This document shows, piece by piece, positions 8,257 to 17,035 of a stretch of DNA of 64,000 bases (position 1 is the first letter of the stretch; the number at the start of each line of letters is the position of its first letter). Origin of the DNA: Euzebyella saccharophila. GTDB lineage: Bacteria > Bacteroidota > Bacteroidia > Flavobacteriales > Flavobacteriaceae. Below the pieces are notes generated by a model that made no database searches, was not told the origin of the DNA, and was given only the letters and a program-made list of their open reading frames with translations. Where the stretch lies: contig NZ_JACYFJ010000007.1 of the NCBI RefSeq assembly GCF_014855495.1, forward strand, positions 62,001 through 126,000, given 5' to 3'. The position numbers were made by a program, and so were the translations under genes.

Positions 8257-9765
8257 AGCTTCCCTAGTCATTAATTCAGGTTGGGCCACACCCATCATTT
8301 TCAGAATAGTAGGTGCAATATCCCCTAAAACACCATCCTTAATGGCTTTAATTTCGTTGTCTACCAAGATAAGCGGAACGGGATTGGTAGTGTGGGCAGT
8401 ATTAGGGCTGCCATCTGGATTGATCATGGTATCACAATTTCCATGGTCTGCAATTACAATAGTAGAATATCCGTTTTCCAAACCGGTACTTACGACTGCA
8501 TTCGCACATTCATCAACTACCTCACAAGCTTTAATTGCCGCGTTCATATCTCCAGTATGCCCCACCATGTCTGGATTGGCAAAATTTAAGCATACAAAAT
8601 CCACCTCTCCTTTTTGCAGTTCAGGGATAATGGAATCTTTGATTTCATAGGCACTCATTTCCGGTTTAAGATCGTAAGTGGCTACTTTTGGGGAAGGACA
8701 AAGTAATCTTTCCTCGCCTTCAAAGGGAGTTTCTCTTCCTCCATTGAAGAAAAAGGTAACATGAGGGTACTTTTCCGTTTCGGCAATTCGTATTTGCTTC
8801 TTACCGGCTCTTTCAAGTACCTCTCCTAAGGTATCTTTAATGTTTTCCTTATCGTAAACAACGTTGACCCCCTTGAAGGAATCGTCGTAATTGGTCAAAG
8901 TAACATAATAAAGGCCTAATTTCTTCATTTGAAATTCAGGCATATCTTCTTGACTTAGTACTTGTGTGAGTTCGCGCCCTCGATCGGTTCTAAAGTTGAA
9001 AAAGATAACCACATCATCTTTCTTTATTTGGGCTACTGGACTGCCAGAGTAATCGGTCATTACTATGGGTTCAATAAACTCATCGGTAGTTCCGGCATCA
9101 TAACTTTTTTGTAATGTAGGGCCTATTTCAGTAGATTTTTCGCCCACATTTTTTACCATTACATCGTATGCCTTTTTTACCCTTTCCCAGCGTTTATCAC
9201 GGTCCATGGCAAAATAACGTCCAATAACGGTTGCCAATTGGGCATTCTTATCTTTAGAGTAGGATACCAAATCTTCTAAAAAGCCTTTACCGCTCTTAGG
9301 GTCCACGTCCCTACCGTCTGTAAAGGCATGCACGTACATGTTCTTAAGTCCAAAACCATGACCGGCGTCTATGAGTCCTTTTAGGTGGGAAATATGACTA
9401 TGGACGCCTCCATTACTTAAAAGCCCTAAAAAGTGAACATCCTTATCGTTTTTCTTTGCATAGTCGAACGCTTCTTGAAGTACCTTTTCATCCTTTAAAG
9501 TATTTTCTTCCACGGCAAGGTTGATTTTTGCCAAATCTTGGTAAACAATCCTACCCGCACCTAAGTTCATATGACCTACTTCACTGTTTCCCATTTGCCC
9601 TTCTGGCAGACCCACGTTCATACCATCGGTCAAAAGATTGGCATTTGGGTATTTCCCATAAAGGGAATCTACAAAAGGAGTGTTTGCGTTGGCTATAGCA
9701 GAAACTTTTGGGTCTGGAGACTTGCCCCATCCGTCAAGGATCATTAAAATTACTTTTTTGTTCAT
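8248..9765 (-). CDS. gpmI: 2,3-bisphosphoglycerate-independent phosphoglycerate mutase
   Basis: 505 aa, normal length for GpmI. It interconverts 3- and 2-phosphoglycerate in glycolysis and gluconeogenesis without a cofactor, using two Mn2+ ions. Visible motifs are MILDGWGKSPDPKVSAIANANTP at the start, the catalytic Ser in GNSEVGHMNLGAGR, GVHSHISHL, TDGRDVDPKSG, RDKRWERV, FFNFRTDRGREL, and the C-terminal metal site IVIADHGNCDTM with TAHTTNPVP. The start is ATG 9765, with a perfect promoter about 25 nt upstream. Unlike many neighbours it has a recognisable -33 TTG as well as the -7 box. Confidence 0.98.
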   Translation of the reverse strand: MNKKVILMILDGWGKSPDPKVSAIANANTPFVDSLYGKYPNANLLTDGMNVGLPEGQMGNSEVGHMNLGAGRIVYQDLAKINLAVEENTLKDEKVLQEAFDYAKKNDKDVHFLGLLSNGGVHSHISHLKGLIDAGHGFGLKNMYVHAFTDGRDVDPKSGKGFLEDLVSYSKDKNAQLATVIGRYFAMDRDKRWERVKKAYDVMVKNVGEKSTEIGPTLQKSYDAGTTDEFIEPIVMTDYSGSPVAQIKKDDVVIFFNFRTDRGRELTQVLSQEDMPEFQMKKLGLYYVTLTNYDDSFKGVNVVYDKENIKDTLGEVLERAGKKQIRIAETEKYPHVTFFFNGGRETPFEGEERLLCPSPKVATYDLKPEMSAYEIKDSIIPELQKGEVDFVCLNFANPDMVGHTGDMNAAIKACEVVDECANAVVSTGLENGYSTIVIADHGNCDTMINPDGSPNTAHTTNPVPLILVDNEIKAIKDGVLGDIAPTILKMMGVAQPELMTREALV

Positions 9766-9789
9766 TCTTTATTGACTTTTACTGAGTTT

Positions 9790-9820
9790 CAAATGTACTG
9801 TTAAATGGGCCACTAGGCAA
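9790..9820 (-). promoter_or_regulatory. Promoter of gpmI
   Basis: On the minus strand TTG (9820-9818), a 20-nt spacer, then TACATTTG (9797-9790): a complete TTG-N20-TAnnTTTG promoter. The predicted start near 9783 gives a leader of about 18 nt. Confidence 0.75.
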
Positions 9821-10056
9821 TTATATTAGCTGTTTTTTGAAGGGGTTTAACCTGTTCACGACCTTTATTTAAACGAATCAACTTTGAACCTTGGATAGTA
9901 CTTTTCTCTAAACGGTGTTTCTTAAATTGAAGTTAAGTAAAAGTGAGGTTTTGTTAAAAATGAAATTTTTTTGCATAAAGTTGAAACAATATGCAAAAAG
10001 GGTCGTCTATAATAGTACAATCAAAATATTCATTCATCAATCAAAAATCAATCATC

Positions 10057-10449
10057 ATGAAAAAAACGATTCTTTCCGCCGCTTTAGTTTGCCTAGCATT
10101 TTCTACTGGTCTTGAGGCCAACGCATCCGACAAGGGAAATGAAGGTGTTGTCATTGAAAACATTAAAAATTTAGAGGTAAGTTCTTTCTGCAAAGCAATT
10201 ATGCAGGGTGATATAGATACCGTGAAGAAGCTTATTGACTTAGGCGAGGATATCAATCAAAAATCCCTAGGTATGACCCCGGCCATTTATGCCGCAAGGT
10301 ATAACAAGGCTGAGATTTTACAGTTGTTGATAGATAACGGTGCCAACTTAAAAATTAAAAGTGATAAGGGGTATTCCGTTAAGAAGTATGCAGAACTTTC
10401 AAACGCCACGGAAGCTTTGCAAGTAATTGAAACAGCTATGGGTAGCTAA
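10057..10449 (+). CDS. Secreted ankyrin-repeat protein
   Basis: 130 aa from the ATG at 10057, which begins a clean signal peptide (MKKTILSAALVCLAFSTGLEANA, cleavage after about residue 23). An earlier in-frame ATG at 9991 would put 22 unlikely residues before the signal. The mature part holds two to three ankyrin-type units: FCKAIMQGDIDTVKKLIDLGEDIN, GMTPAIYAARYNKAEILQLLIDNGANL and a partial third (KSDKGYSVKKYAELS). Ankyrin domains bind proteins; the partner here is unknown. The gene stands alone and ends at a strong terminator 21 nt past the stop. Confidence 0.88.
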   Translation: MKKTILSAALVCLAFSTGLEANASDKGNEGVVIENIKNLEVSSFCKAIMQGDIDTVKKLIDLGEDINQKSLGMTPAIYAARYNKAEILQLLIDNGANLKIKSDKGYSVKKYAELSNATEALQVIETAMGS

Positions 10450-10470
10450 ATAGTCAACTCCAATCCAAAC

Positions 10471-10500
10471 AAAACCCGGACCATTTGGCCCGGGTTTTTT
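10471..10500 (+). terminator. Terminator after the ankyrin gene
   Basis: Stem AAACCCGG / CCCGGGTTT with a short loop and a run of T. It lies 21 nt past the stop of the ankyrin gene. Confidence 0.88.
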
Positions 10501-10552
10501 CATTTTCAAAAAAAATAGTGTGTCTACATAAAAGAGCGACAGAAAGACTGTC

Positions 10553-10720
10553 TTAAAACTCAAATCCGTTAATGGCTCGGTACATGAAAGCATATACTGC
10601 CATTAAAATCATAATTGCACTAAAAACGGAATAGGCCTTTAAAAGCACTACTAAAATTTCCGGTTTGCAATTATCAAATGCCTCAACATAAAGATTTTTA
10701 AAATGTGTAATTGTTCCCAT
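10553..10720 (-). CDS. 55-residue single-pass membrane protein (DUF6747-like)
   Basis: A short gene that a 60-codon cutoff misses. Reading the minus strand from the ATG at 10720 gives 55 codons to TAA at 10553-10555. It starts MGTITHFKNLYVEAFDN, has one hydrophobic helix (about residues 23-46: ILVVLLKAY..AIMILMAVYAFMY) and ends RAINGFEF. The layout FKNLYxEAF ... YAFxYR..NGFxF resembles a family of tiny flavobacterial proteins that I recall as DUF6747; that name is from memory. Function unknown. It is isolated, facing the ankyrin gene, and upstream there is a small ACCGG/CCGGT hairpin near 10737-10755. Confidence 0.72.
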   Translation of the reverse strand: MGTITHFKNLYVEAFDNCKPEILVVLLKAYSVFSAIMILMAVYAFMYRAINGFEF

Positions 10721-10970
10721 ATAGTTTCATTTTCAAACCGGGTTCTCAAGCCGGTATATTAGCAAATCAGAGCTATAAGGGTTAAATAAAAGGTAGCTTA
10801 TCTAAGCAAATTTGGGAATGGTAAAGATAGGCAATTAGTAAAAGCAGGGTAGAGGCTTAAGTAGCGGTTCATCGAAATTAACAGTATTTCAAAGGAAAAA
10901 CATACTAGAAAACATCCTTTGAAAGAAGAATTTTACAAGATAAATACGATACGAAGTGCAATTGCGAGAA

Positions 10971-11735
10971 TTACTGGTTTCTATACTTTTGAATGGATTC
11001 CCTAATTTTTTCAATTCTATTTTCGGGATCGGGATGCGTGCTCTGAAATTCAGGTACACGATTGGGGCCCGCTGCCTCCTTTAAAATTTTCATAACCGTG
11101 ATCATTTCTTCGGGTTCATATCCGGATTGCATCATAAAGAGTACCCCTAGATCATCACTTTCCAACTCATCATCCCTACCGTTACTCAATAGGGTGTTCT
11201 GGCCAATTCCTCCCACCAAGTCGCCTAAATCTCCACCTACGGAAGCTCCGGTGGATACAGTTTGCCAAAATTCACCTTCAGCAATTCGTTCTGCAGAATG
11301 CCGCCCGATGACGTGTCCTATTTCATGTCCTAGTACGCCTGCCAATTGTGCTTCGTTCAATTGTTTAAAAAGAGCGTAGGTAATAAAAATTGGTCCACCA
11401 GGTAAGGCAAAAGCATTGATTGTTTGGTCATCTGCCAAAAGGTGAAAGTCATACTGGTAGGGCGTTTCGCTGGCGATACTATTCTTAACAAGTCGGTTGC
11501 CTATTTTGTCAACATACGCTTGCATTTGCTCATCGGGGTAGAGTCCGCCATATTGCTGCGCTATTTGAGGTGCACTTTGGAGACCAATGGCAATTTCTTG
11601 GTCAGAAGACATATTAATGGTCTGTATTCTACCCGTATAGGGATTTTCCTCCTTACTGTTGCAACGCTTTATAAAAGCAAAGGCAACAATGGCCAACCCA
11701 ATAAATATGCGTATTTTCCAACTGCCTCTTCTCAT
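10971..11735 (-). CDS. M48-family metalloprotease, envelope-anchored
   Basis: 254 aa. The zinc site HEIGHVIGRHSAER (about residues 136-149) and the third ligand in DDELESDDLGVLFM (about 187-200) define an M48 peptidase of the Ste24/HtpX/BepA group. The N-terminus has a hydrophobic segment (FIGLAIVAFAFI) followed by KRCNS, a weak lipobox, so it is either a lipoprotein or a single-pass protein facing the periplasm. The C-terminus FQSTHPDPENRIEKI is typical of the periplasmic BepA/LoiP branch, which helps quality control of outer-membrane proteins; that role is inferred from the family. It lies downstream of the M15 peptidase gene with a 38-bp gap, in the same direction. Confidence 0.9.
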   Translation of the reverse strand: MRRGSWKIRIFIGLAIVAFAFIKRCNSKEENPYTGRIQTINMSSDQEIAIGLQSAPQIAQQYGGLYPDEQMQAYVDKIGNRLVKNSIASETPYQYDFHLLADDQTINAFALPGGPIFITYALFKQLNEAQLAGVLGHEIGHVIGRHSAERIAEGEFWQTVSTGASVGGDLGDLVGGIGQNTLLSNGRDDELESDDLGVLFMMQSGYEPEEMITVMKILKEAAGPNRVPEFQSTHPDPENRIEKIRESIQKYRNQ

Positions 11736-11773
11736 AATTATGATAATCTATTGCAAGCCAAGGTACAAAAGAG

Positions 11774-12508
11774 TTATAAAAGTTCTGTGTTGATATCCAA
11801 GATATTATCTTCTATATAGTTGGTAAGGAAGCCTTCAGTAAAATGTTCACTACCATAAAAATCTTCTTTGGACAGTAACTGCATTATATTCTTGCTTCTA
11901 AATTCCTTGAGCATAGGTTTGGAAATAGGGGCGTAACTAAAATGCCAGGGCTCATATTTAAAACCTCTTCTTCCGGGAGTATCCGTGTATACAAGATAAA
12001 AATGGTATTTGTTGGCATTTTCATCCATCCATTTTTTTAAATTGTTAAATGGCTGCCCTTCACTAAATTTATCGGGGTCCAGAACATCGCCTTGTACTTT
12101 TTGATACCCATCGATAATATCAATATCCGTTCCCCAATGATGTCTACTCGTGCCCGGTATGGTAGAATATTCAATGATTTTGTCAATGGCCTCAATAGGC
12201 TTCATTTGATTATCATCTGTATACTTAAGGTATTTGCGCTCCCAAATTCCTCTTTGACGTTCAAAACTTCGGTAACTAGAAACTATTTTTATATCGATTC
12301 CATCGCTATATGCTGCCTTTTTCATTTCAACAAAGGCGTCATGGGCTTCTTTCCTAAGGTTGATGTCCTTACCGTACAGTTTAATATCTGTCTTGCCCAT
12401 GAGTTCCAGAATGGAAAATTCAAATTCTTTACCGTTGGCCAAAAGTGGAAAATGGCTTAAAGCCAATGCACCTATGGCAGATGTTTTTATAAATTTCCTT
12501 CGCTGCAT
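11774..12508 (-). CDS. M15-family D-alanyl-D-alanine carboxypeptidase, Tat-type signal
   Basis: 244 aa. The LAS-fold zinc site is complete: S-R-H-H-W-G-T-D-I-D-I supplies His and Asp, and EPWHFSY supplies the catalytic Glu and the last His. Such VanY-like enzymes trim the terminal D-Ala from peptidoglycan stem peptides. The N-terminus QRRKFIKTSAIGALALSHFPLLANG carries a twin-arginine signature (RRxFIK), so Tat export is likely; a tatA gene is at 31255. The start ATG 12508 puts the RR at residues 3-4, as expected. No strong -7 element was found upstream. Confidence 0.9.
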   Translation of the reverse strand: MQRRKFIKTSAIGALALSHFPLLANGKEFEFSILELMGKTDIKLYGKDINLRKEAHDAFVEMKKAAYSDGIDIKIVSSYRSFERQRGIWERKYLKYTDDNQMKPIEAIDKIIEYSTIPGTSRHHWGTDIDIIDGYQKVQGDVLDPDKFSEGQPFNNLKKWMDENANKYHFYLVYTDTPGRRGFKYEPWHFSYAPISKPMLKEFRSKNIMQLLSKEDFYGSEHFTEGFLTNYIEDNILDINTELL

Positions 12509-13070
12509 ATGCTATCTTGAATTTAGTCGGTGAAAATCTTGTTGCTTATACTATTTATAAACGCTCGGGTAGGGTAAATGTTATCATATAGAACATAAAC
12601 CTTTTGCAATTTACTCCATAAATATCAAAGATGCTGCCAAAAGTTAGGAAGGCCAAAACTGAAAATAAAAGGGAGTTGAGATTTCAATTTTGTTTGATGC
12701 TTCAATTTACATTCTTGTCAGAGGTCTTTCCTAGTCTCTTCTTTACAAATTTGTAGGAATAGTCTGTTTTTTTCATTTTAGACTGGCTAGATAATTTCTT
12801 ACACTTTAGTAATTACCACTTCCGTGTTGATTACTTTAAAAATACTTACATGAATGAACGAAAACGTTATAGTTTATAGTCGTATACGTTCAATTAAAAT
12901 AGTATTTAATCGGTAAACTACATATTTTCTTCGTTTCATGTACAAAATGTAAGTAATTACAACATTTTGTTCTTGTGGGTTAATCTTAAAAATATATTTG
13001 TCTTTATATAAATGTTGTTTATTCCTACAAAAATATTAATCGTTATTATAAGACAAATAATTCAAAAGTG
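12509..13070. other. 562-bp non-coding divergent region
   Basis: The region separates the minus-strand M15 gene from the plus-strand surface genes and holds no convincing small gene. It is very AT-rich. It contains a perfect 12-bp palindrome TACAAATTTGTA at 12744-12755, an inverted pair TACTTACA (12843-12850) / TGTAAGTA (12948-12955) with partly matching flanks, and the promoter at 12973-13000. Confidence 0.6.
12973..13000 (+). promoter_or_regulatory. Promoter of the plus-strand surface-protein unit
   Basis: TTG (12973-12975), a 17-nt spacer and TATATTTG (12993-13000) match the Bacteroidota consensus. An alternative TTG at 12967-12969 gives a 23-nt spacer. The predicted leader to the ATG at 13071 is about 64 nt. 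Confidence 0.68.
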
Positions 13071-13790
13071 ATGAAAAACAATTTCGTGCTCCCCACAGAA
13101 CCCAAGCGTGTTTATGGTCTCATTCTTTTTCTAATGTTGACCAGCTTGGCACTTACAGTTGCATCTGCGCAATCTGTTGGTATTAATACATTAACCCCTA
13201 ATGCCGCTGCCGCATTGGATATTGAATCTACTACAGGTGGTCTTCTCATACCTAGAATGACCACTACTCAAATGAATGCTCTAAGTAGCCCTCCAGACGG
13301 GTTGTTGGTTTATAATACCGATGAAGAAAATACCATGATGTTCGTGCAGGGTAGTGCTTATGAATTATTTAACCGTACCGCAACCAATACTATGGCCGTA
13401 TTATCTGGATTGGAGCCCGCGATTTGGTTAAACGTTGGGTTCTTGAATCCTACGGAAATATTGGGATTATCCGTTCATCGCTTTAGAATGGACCTCACCA
13501 ATGCCAGACAGGCCAGGGTTGTTGCCAATGTAACCGGTTTAACTTTGGGCTTGGGTTCTGGACTTACCTTGTCCCTTCAATATTCCACAGATGGGTCTAC
13601 CTGGCTCCCATTAAACTCGGCCACTTTTGGACCTGGTCTATCCATTACTGTAAACGGTTTGTTAACTACTCCTTGGGTAGATATTGATGCCGGCGCCCAG
13701 AATGATGTTCAGCTTCGATTGGTTGGTCAGGCCAACGGAGGGATTGTTACCCAAGTAGGTCTTGGGCTTGTTCAGGTGGAGGTAAGGTAA
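13071..13790 (+). CDS. Secreted 'LVYNT'-type protein, unknown function
   Basis: 239 aa from the ATG at 13071 (a GTG directly before it is also in frame). A signal peptide is present (LTSLALTVASAQS, cleavage near residue 35). The N-terminal domain SVGINTLTPNAAAALDIEST..GGLLIPRMTTTQMNAL..PDGLLVYNTDE is the module that begins many secreted Bacteroidota stalk or fibre-like proteins; the same module starts the 1329-aa protein at 22299-26288. The C-terminal half is beta-rich, with paired repeats of GLTLGLGSGLTLSL character, and has no T9SS signal. The gene is 45 bp upstream of the giant type B gene and almost surely in one operon with it. Role unknown. Confidence 0.82.
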   Translation: MKNNFVLPTEPKRVYGLILFLMLTSLALTVASAQSVGINTLTPNAAAALDIESTTGGLLIPRMTTTQMNALSSPPDGLLVYNTDEENTMMFVQGSAYELFNRTATNTMAVLSGLEPAIWLNVGFLNPTEILGLSVHRFRMDLTNARQARVVANVTGLTLGLGSGLTLSLQYSTDGSTWLPLNSATFGPGLSITVNGLLTTPWVDIDAGAQNDVQLRLVGQANGGIVTQVGLGLVQVEVR

Positions 13791-13835
13791 AAAACCTTTC
13801 TCCCTTTAATCCTTTTTAATAATGTAGCTCCCCAG

Positions 13836-16800
13836 ATGATGAAAACAGCATATTACCTAAGTTTCCTGCTATTTTTTAACCTATTTGTACTTTCGGCTCA
13901 AGATGGACTTAATTTGATTGGCAGTTCCGTGTCAATTGTAGATGGAGGATCCATTCGAGTAAAAGGAGGAGATATAAATGTTTCCGATGAAGGTCAAATA
14001 AAGAATTCTTCCCTGATAAGCGTTGGGGGAGATTGGATCAATAACAATACTACCGGCCAAATCTTTACGACCGACTCTGAAGGTACCGTAATTTTAAATT
14101 CAACTGCTCCGGTAACCATTGGTGGTACAACATCTACACTTTTCTACAATCTGGTACTACAGGTAGATCAGGCCACCTTGGATGTGAATACCATTGTAGG
14201 TGGGCATATTTCTGGGGCCAACCTAGGAGTTTTGGATTTGGACAATGCACAGCTTAACTTAAATTCCCATACGCTACAAATAACGAACTCAGTTGTAGGT
14301 GCGTTGATAGAGAATGGAGGCTTTGTCGTAAGTGAAGACGTTTTAAACGAAAGTAAGGTTATTTGGGAAACCTCTGTTGACGGTGGTGCTTACACCATCC
14401 CCTTTGGTACTGTGTCAGGTGAGGTCATCCCAATGGGTATAGAAAGATCATCAGGAGATTTGGGAACCATTACGGTATCTACCTATCCCGTAGGTGCAGA
14501 TATGCTACCCTTGCCAACCGTACCGGAGACGGCCACGAGTATGGTAAACACCAACGGAAACGATTTAACTACTGGTACGGTCAACAGGTTTTGGCAACTT
14601 GATAAATCCGGAACTGGATCGGCAAATCTTTCTTTTACTTATGCCGATGCAGAAACCCCCGTTGATGGGGAAAACAATATAGCGGCCTACAGGTACGATA
14701 CCAATTCCGATAGATGGCAATACCAAGGGGCTACCTTGTACGATGCAGCAAGTAACTCCCTTACAGTAAATAATGTCACCTCTTTTTCCCCTTGGACAGC
14801 TTCTGGAGGGGCTTCACCGGTTATTGACTTAAACGGGATAACCGCAGGCGTTGATCATGATCAGCAGTTTAGGCCAACAACAGGAAATATAGCTGCTATA
14901 TCCGTATCCCCTACCTTAACTTCGGTTGATAATACCATTACCAGTGCTACACTCACTTTTGGTGGAAATGTGGATGCCACCGAATATTTGTATGTTACCA
15001 ACGGACCCGTTCAATTTGCTTTTACGGCGGCCTCAAACACCTACGACTTTACGGTAAATGGCACTATTATCAGAATGGTGCAGAACTTTGGCACTTTTAC
15101 CTTTACGGAACTTTCTGGAAACCCGATTGCTAACGATATATTTATAGAATTTTTAAACAGTTTATACTATAGAAACAATACGAACACACCAACGGACGGA
15201 GTAAGAACGGCTAATTTATCGGTGACCGATACGAATTCCGATACAGCTTCTGCAACAACCACCATTAGGGTTTATAATAATGGTCCGGTAGCAGTTGATG
15301 ATACCAATTCAATTGCCGCAAATAATACAGGTTCCGTAACTGGTAATGTTTTAACGGATGGTACCCCAGATTCAGGAACAGGTCTTTCCGTTTCTGAAAT
15401 AGATGTTTACGCACCTCAAGTAGGGGTTCCCTATAAAACACTTTATGGCACGTTCACCATAAATTCAAATGGAAGCTATAGCTATGATGTGGATGAATCG
15501 AATTCCGCTGTAACGGGGCTTAAGAATGGAGAGAGTATACAAGATATCGTATCCTATACGGTAAAGGATGCCAACGACATTACTGATTATGGAATTCTTA
15601 GTATTACCATCAATGGTGTGGATGAAGCTCCCGTAGCTTTGGACAATACCGATGAAATTTACGTTATAACTGAATCCTCCGTTTCAGGAAATATTATAAC
15701 GGATATTGGGGTAGATGGCGCCGATTTTGTAGATAGGGGCCTGTCTACTTTAGTATGGGAAAATGAATTTAGTGCCCCAGGGGGCGTTTTCGGCGGGCTT
15801 TCCGCACCGGTCAATGGACAAACTAGGACCATTTCAGGAGTAGATTTAAATTTTTCTTCGACCGATCCATCAAATATTGGAATTCCGGATCAAAACCAGA
15901 CGGTATTTCAAACGGGGACCAATGGAGGTCATACAGGCTATCTTTTGTTTGCAATTAATGCTGCTTCAAATCCATCCAGCGATACCCAATTGATTATTGA
16001 TTTTAGTGAACCGGTCTATAATCTAGGGTTTTTGGTAGCCGATATAGATTTTGCCCAGTCCACTTCTTGGCAAGATCAAATGACTATTTCTGGAACTCTA
16101 GGTGGGGTTTCCTCAGCTTTTAACATAACAACTACCGGCGGGGTTATTGATGCCGGGAATGGAACTTACTACGGTGTTGGCAACGCCATTGCCAGTGATG
16201 CTACGGGCAATGTCAATGTCTTCTTTGAAGAGGCGATCGATCAATTGGTTTTAAGCTATAATTATGGACCTAATGCTACGGATGCCGATCAAGGTGGGCA
16301 AATTGCCGGTATATCCGATATTTATTGGCAAGGTGTTGACCCAAATATTGTTATTTCTGAGATTGATGCGAATGCGGCCAACGTGGGTAGCTTGTATACT
16401 GGTACCTACGGAACCATTGTAGTAAATGCGGATGGAAGTTATACGTATACCCCGGATACCGGGAATCCGGATGTTTCCAGACTTTTGGTCGGCGAAACAT
16501 TGACCGAAACTTTTGAGTATAGGCTGACGGACGGAGCAAATTCAGATACGGCCAACCTGATTATTACTCTTAGGGGAACACAAACGGATTCTGATGATGA
16601 TGGAATTGTGGACTCCGTTGATTTGGATGATGATAACGATGGTATTTTGGATACTGCCGAAAATACAACCTATGATGCTTTTGGGGATGAAGATGGTGAT
16701 GGAATATTTAATTATTTAGATATCCAGGATGATGGAAATGCAGGAGACGTCACAAACACTTCCTATATAGATTCAAATGGTGATTCTATTCCTGATGTTT

Positions 16801-16982
16801 ATGACGCAGATAGTGACGGTACTCCCGATCATTTAGATACAGATTCTGATGGTGACGGATGTTTTGATGCTGTGGAAGCTGGCCATTTAGACGAGGATTC
16901 AGATGGGGAAGTAGATGGTACCGGTTATGACTCCATGGTCAAGTTACAGGAGCTACCACTTCTTATACGGGTACAACTTTAG
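13836..16982 (+). CDS. Giant T9SS surface protein, N-terminal part (frame broken near 16935)
   Basis: 1048 codons, the first part of a ~2370-codon gene whose frame shifts near 16935. A signal peptide ([16 protein letters not shown]) is followed by a beta-rich region with [17 protein letters not shown], then a domain with [17 protein letters not shown] that resembles the protein at 21148-22317. Two cadherin/VCBS-like domains follow ([18 protein letters not shown] near residue 550 and [18 protein letters not shown] near 865), then thrombospondin type 3-like calcium repeats ([19 protein letters not shown] and on). The last residues ([16 protein letters not shown]) are out-of-frame translation: restoring one A in TCC-AT-GGT (to TCC-AAT-GGT) gives [11 protein letters not shown] and joins the next frame. 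Either a real null allele or a sequencing error. Confidence 0.85.
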   Translation: MMKTAYYLSFLLFFNLFVLSAQDGLNLIGSSVSIVDGGSIRVKGGDINVSDEGQIKNSSLISVGGDWINNNTTGQIFTTDSEGTVILNSTAPVTIGGTTSTLFYNLVLQVDQATLDVNTIVGGHISGANLGVLDLDNAQLNLNSHTLQITNSVVGALIENGGFVVSEDVLNESKVIWETSVDGGAYTIPFGTVSGEVIPMGIERSSGDLGTITVSTYPVGADMLPLPTVPETATSMVNTNGNDLTTGTVNRFWQLDKSGTGSANLSFTYADAETPVDGENNIAAYRYDTNSDRWQYQGATLYDAASNSLTVNNVTSFSPWTASGGASPVIDLNGITAGVDHDQQFRPTTGNIAAISVSPTLTSVDNTITSATLTFGGNVDATEYLYVTNGPVQFAFTAASNTYDFTVNGTIIRMVQNFGTFTFTELSGNPIANDIFIEFLNSLYYRNNTNTPTDGVRTANLSVTDTNSDTASATTTIRVYNNGPVAVDDTNSIAANNTGSVTGNVLTDGTPDSGTGLSVSEIDVYAPQVGVPYKTLYGTFTINSNGSYSYDVDESNSAVTGLKNGESIQDIVSYTVKDANDITDYGILSITINGVDEAPVALDNTDEIYVITESSVSGNIITDIGVDGADFVDRGLSTLVWENEFSAPGGVFGGLSAPVNGQTRTISGVDLNFSSTDPSNIGIPDQNQTVFQTGTNGGHTGYLLFAINAASNPSSDTQLIIDFSEPVYNLGFLVADIDFAQSTSWQDQMTISGTLGGVSSAFNITTTGGVIDAGNGTYYGVGNAIASDATGNVNVFFEEAIDQLVLSYNYGPNATDADQGGQIAGISDIYWQGVDPNIVISEIDANAANVGSLYTGTYGTIVVNADGSYTYTPDTGNPDVSRLLVGETLTETFEYRLTDGANSDTANLIITLRGTQTDSDDDGIVDSVDLDDDNDGILDTAENTTYDAFGDEDGDGIFNYLDIQDDGNAGDVTNTSYIDSNGDSIPDVYDADSDGTPDHLDTDSDGDGCFDAVEAGHLDEDSDGEVDGTGYDSMVKLQELPLLIRVQL

Positions 16983-17035
16983 CGGTTACCAATGCTGTAC
17001 AAAAATCGATTGATACGGCACCGGTAAATCAAGAG

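Noticed and set aside
8237-8650. Plus-strand open frame opposite gpmI
   Set aside because: Fully antisense to a conserved enzyme; no promoter or recognisable protein features.
16932-16945. Programmed ribosomal frameshift as explanation of the split T9SS gene
   Set aside because: No slippery heptamer, no obvious downstream pseudoknot; a lost A restores the repeat consensus exactly.
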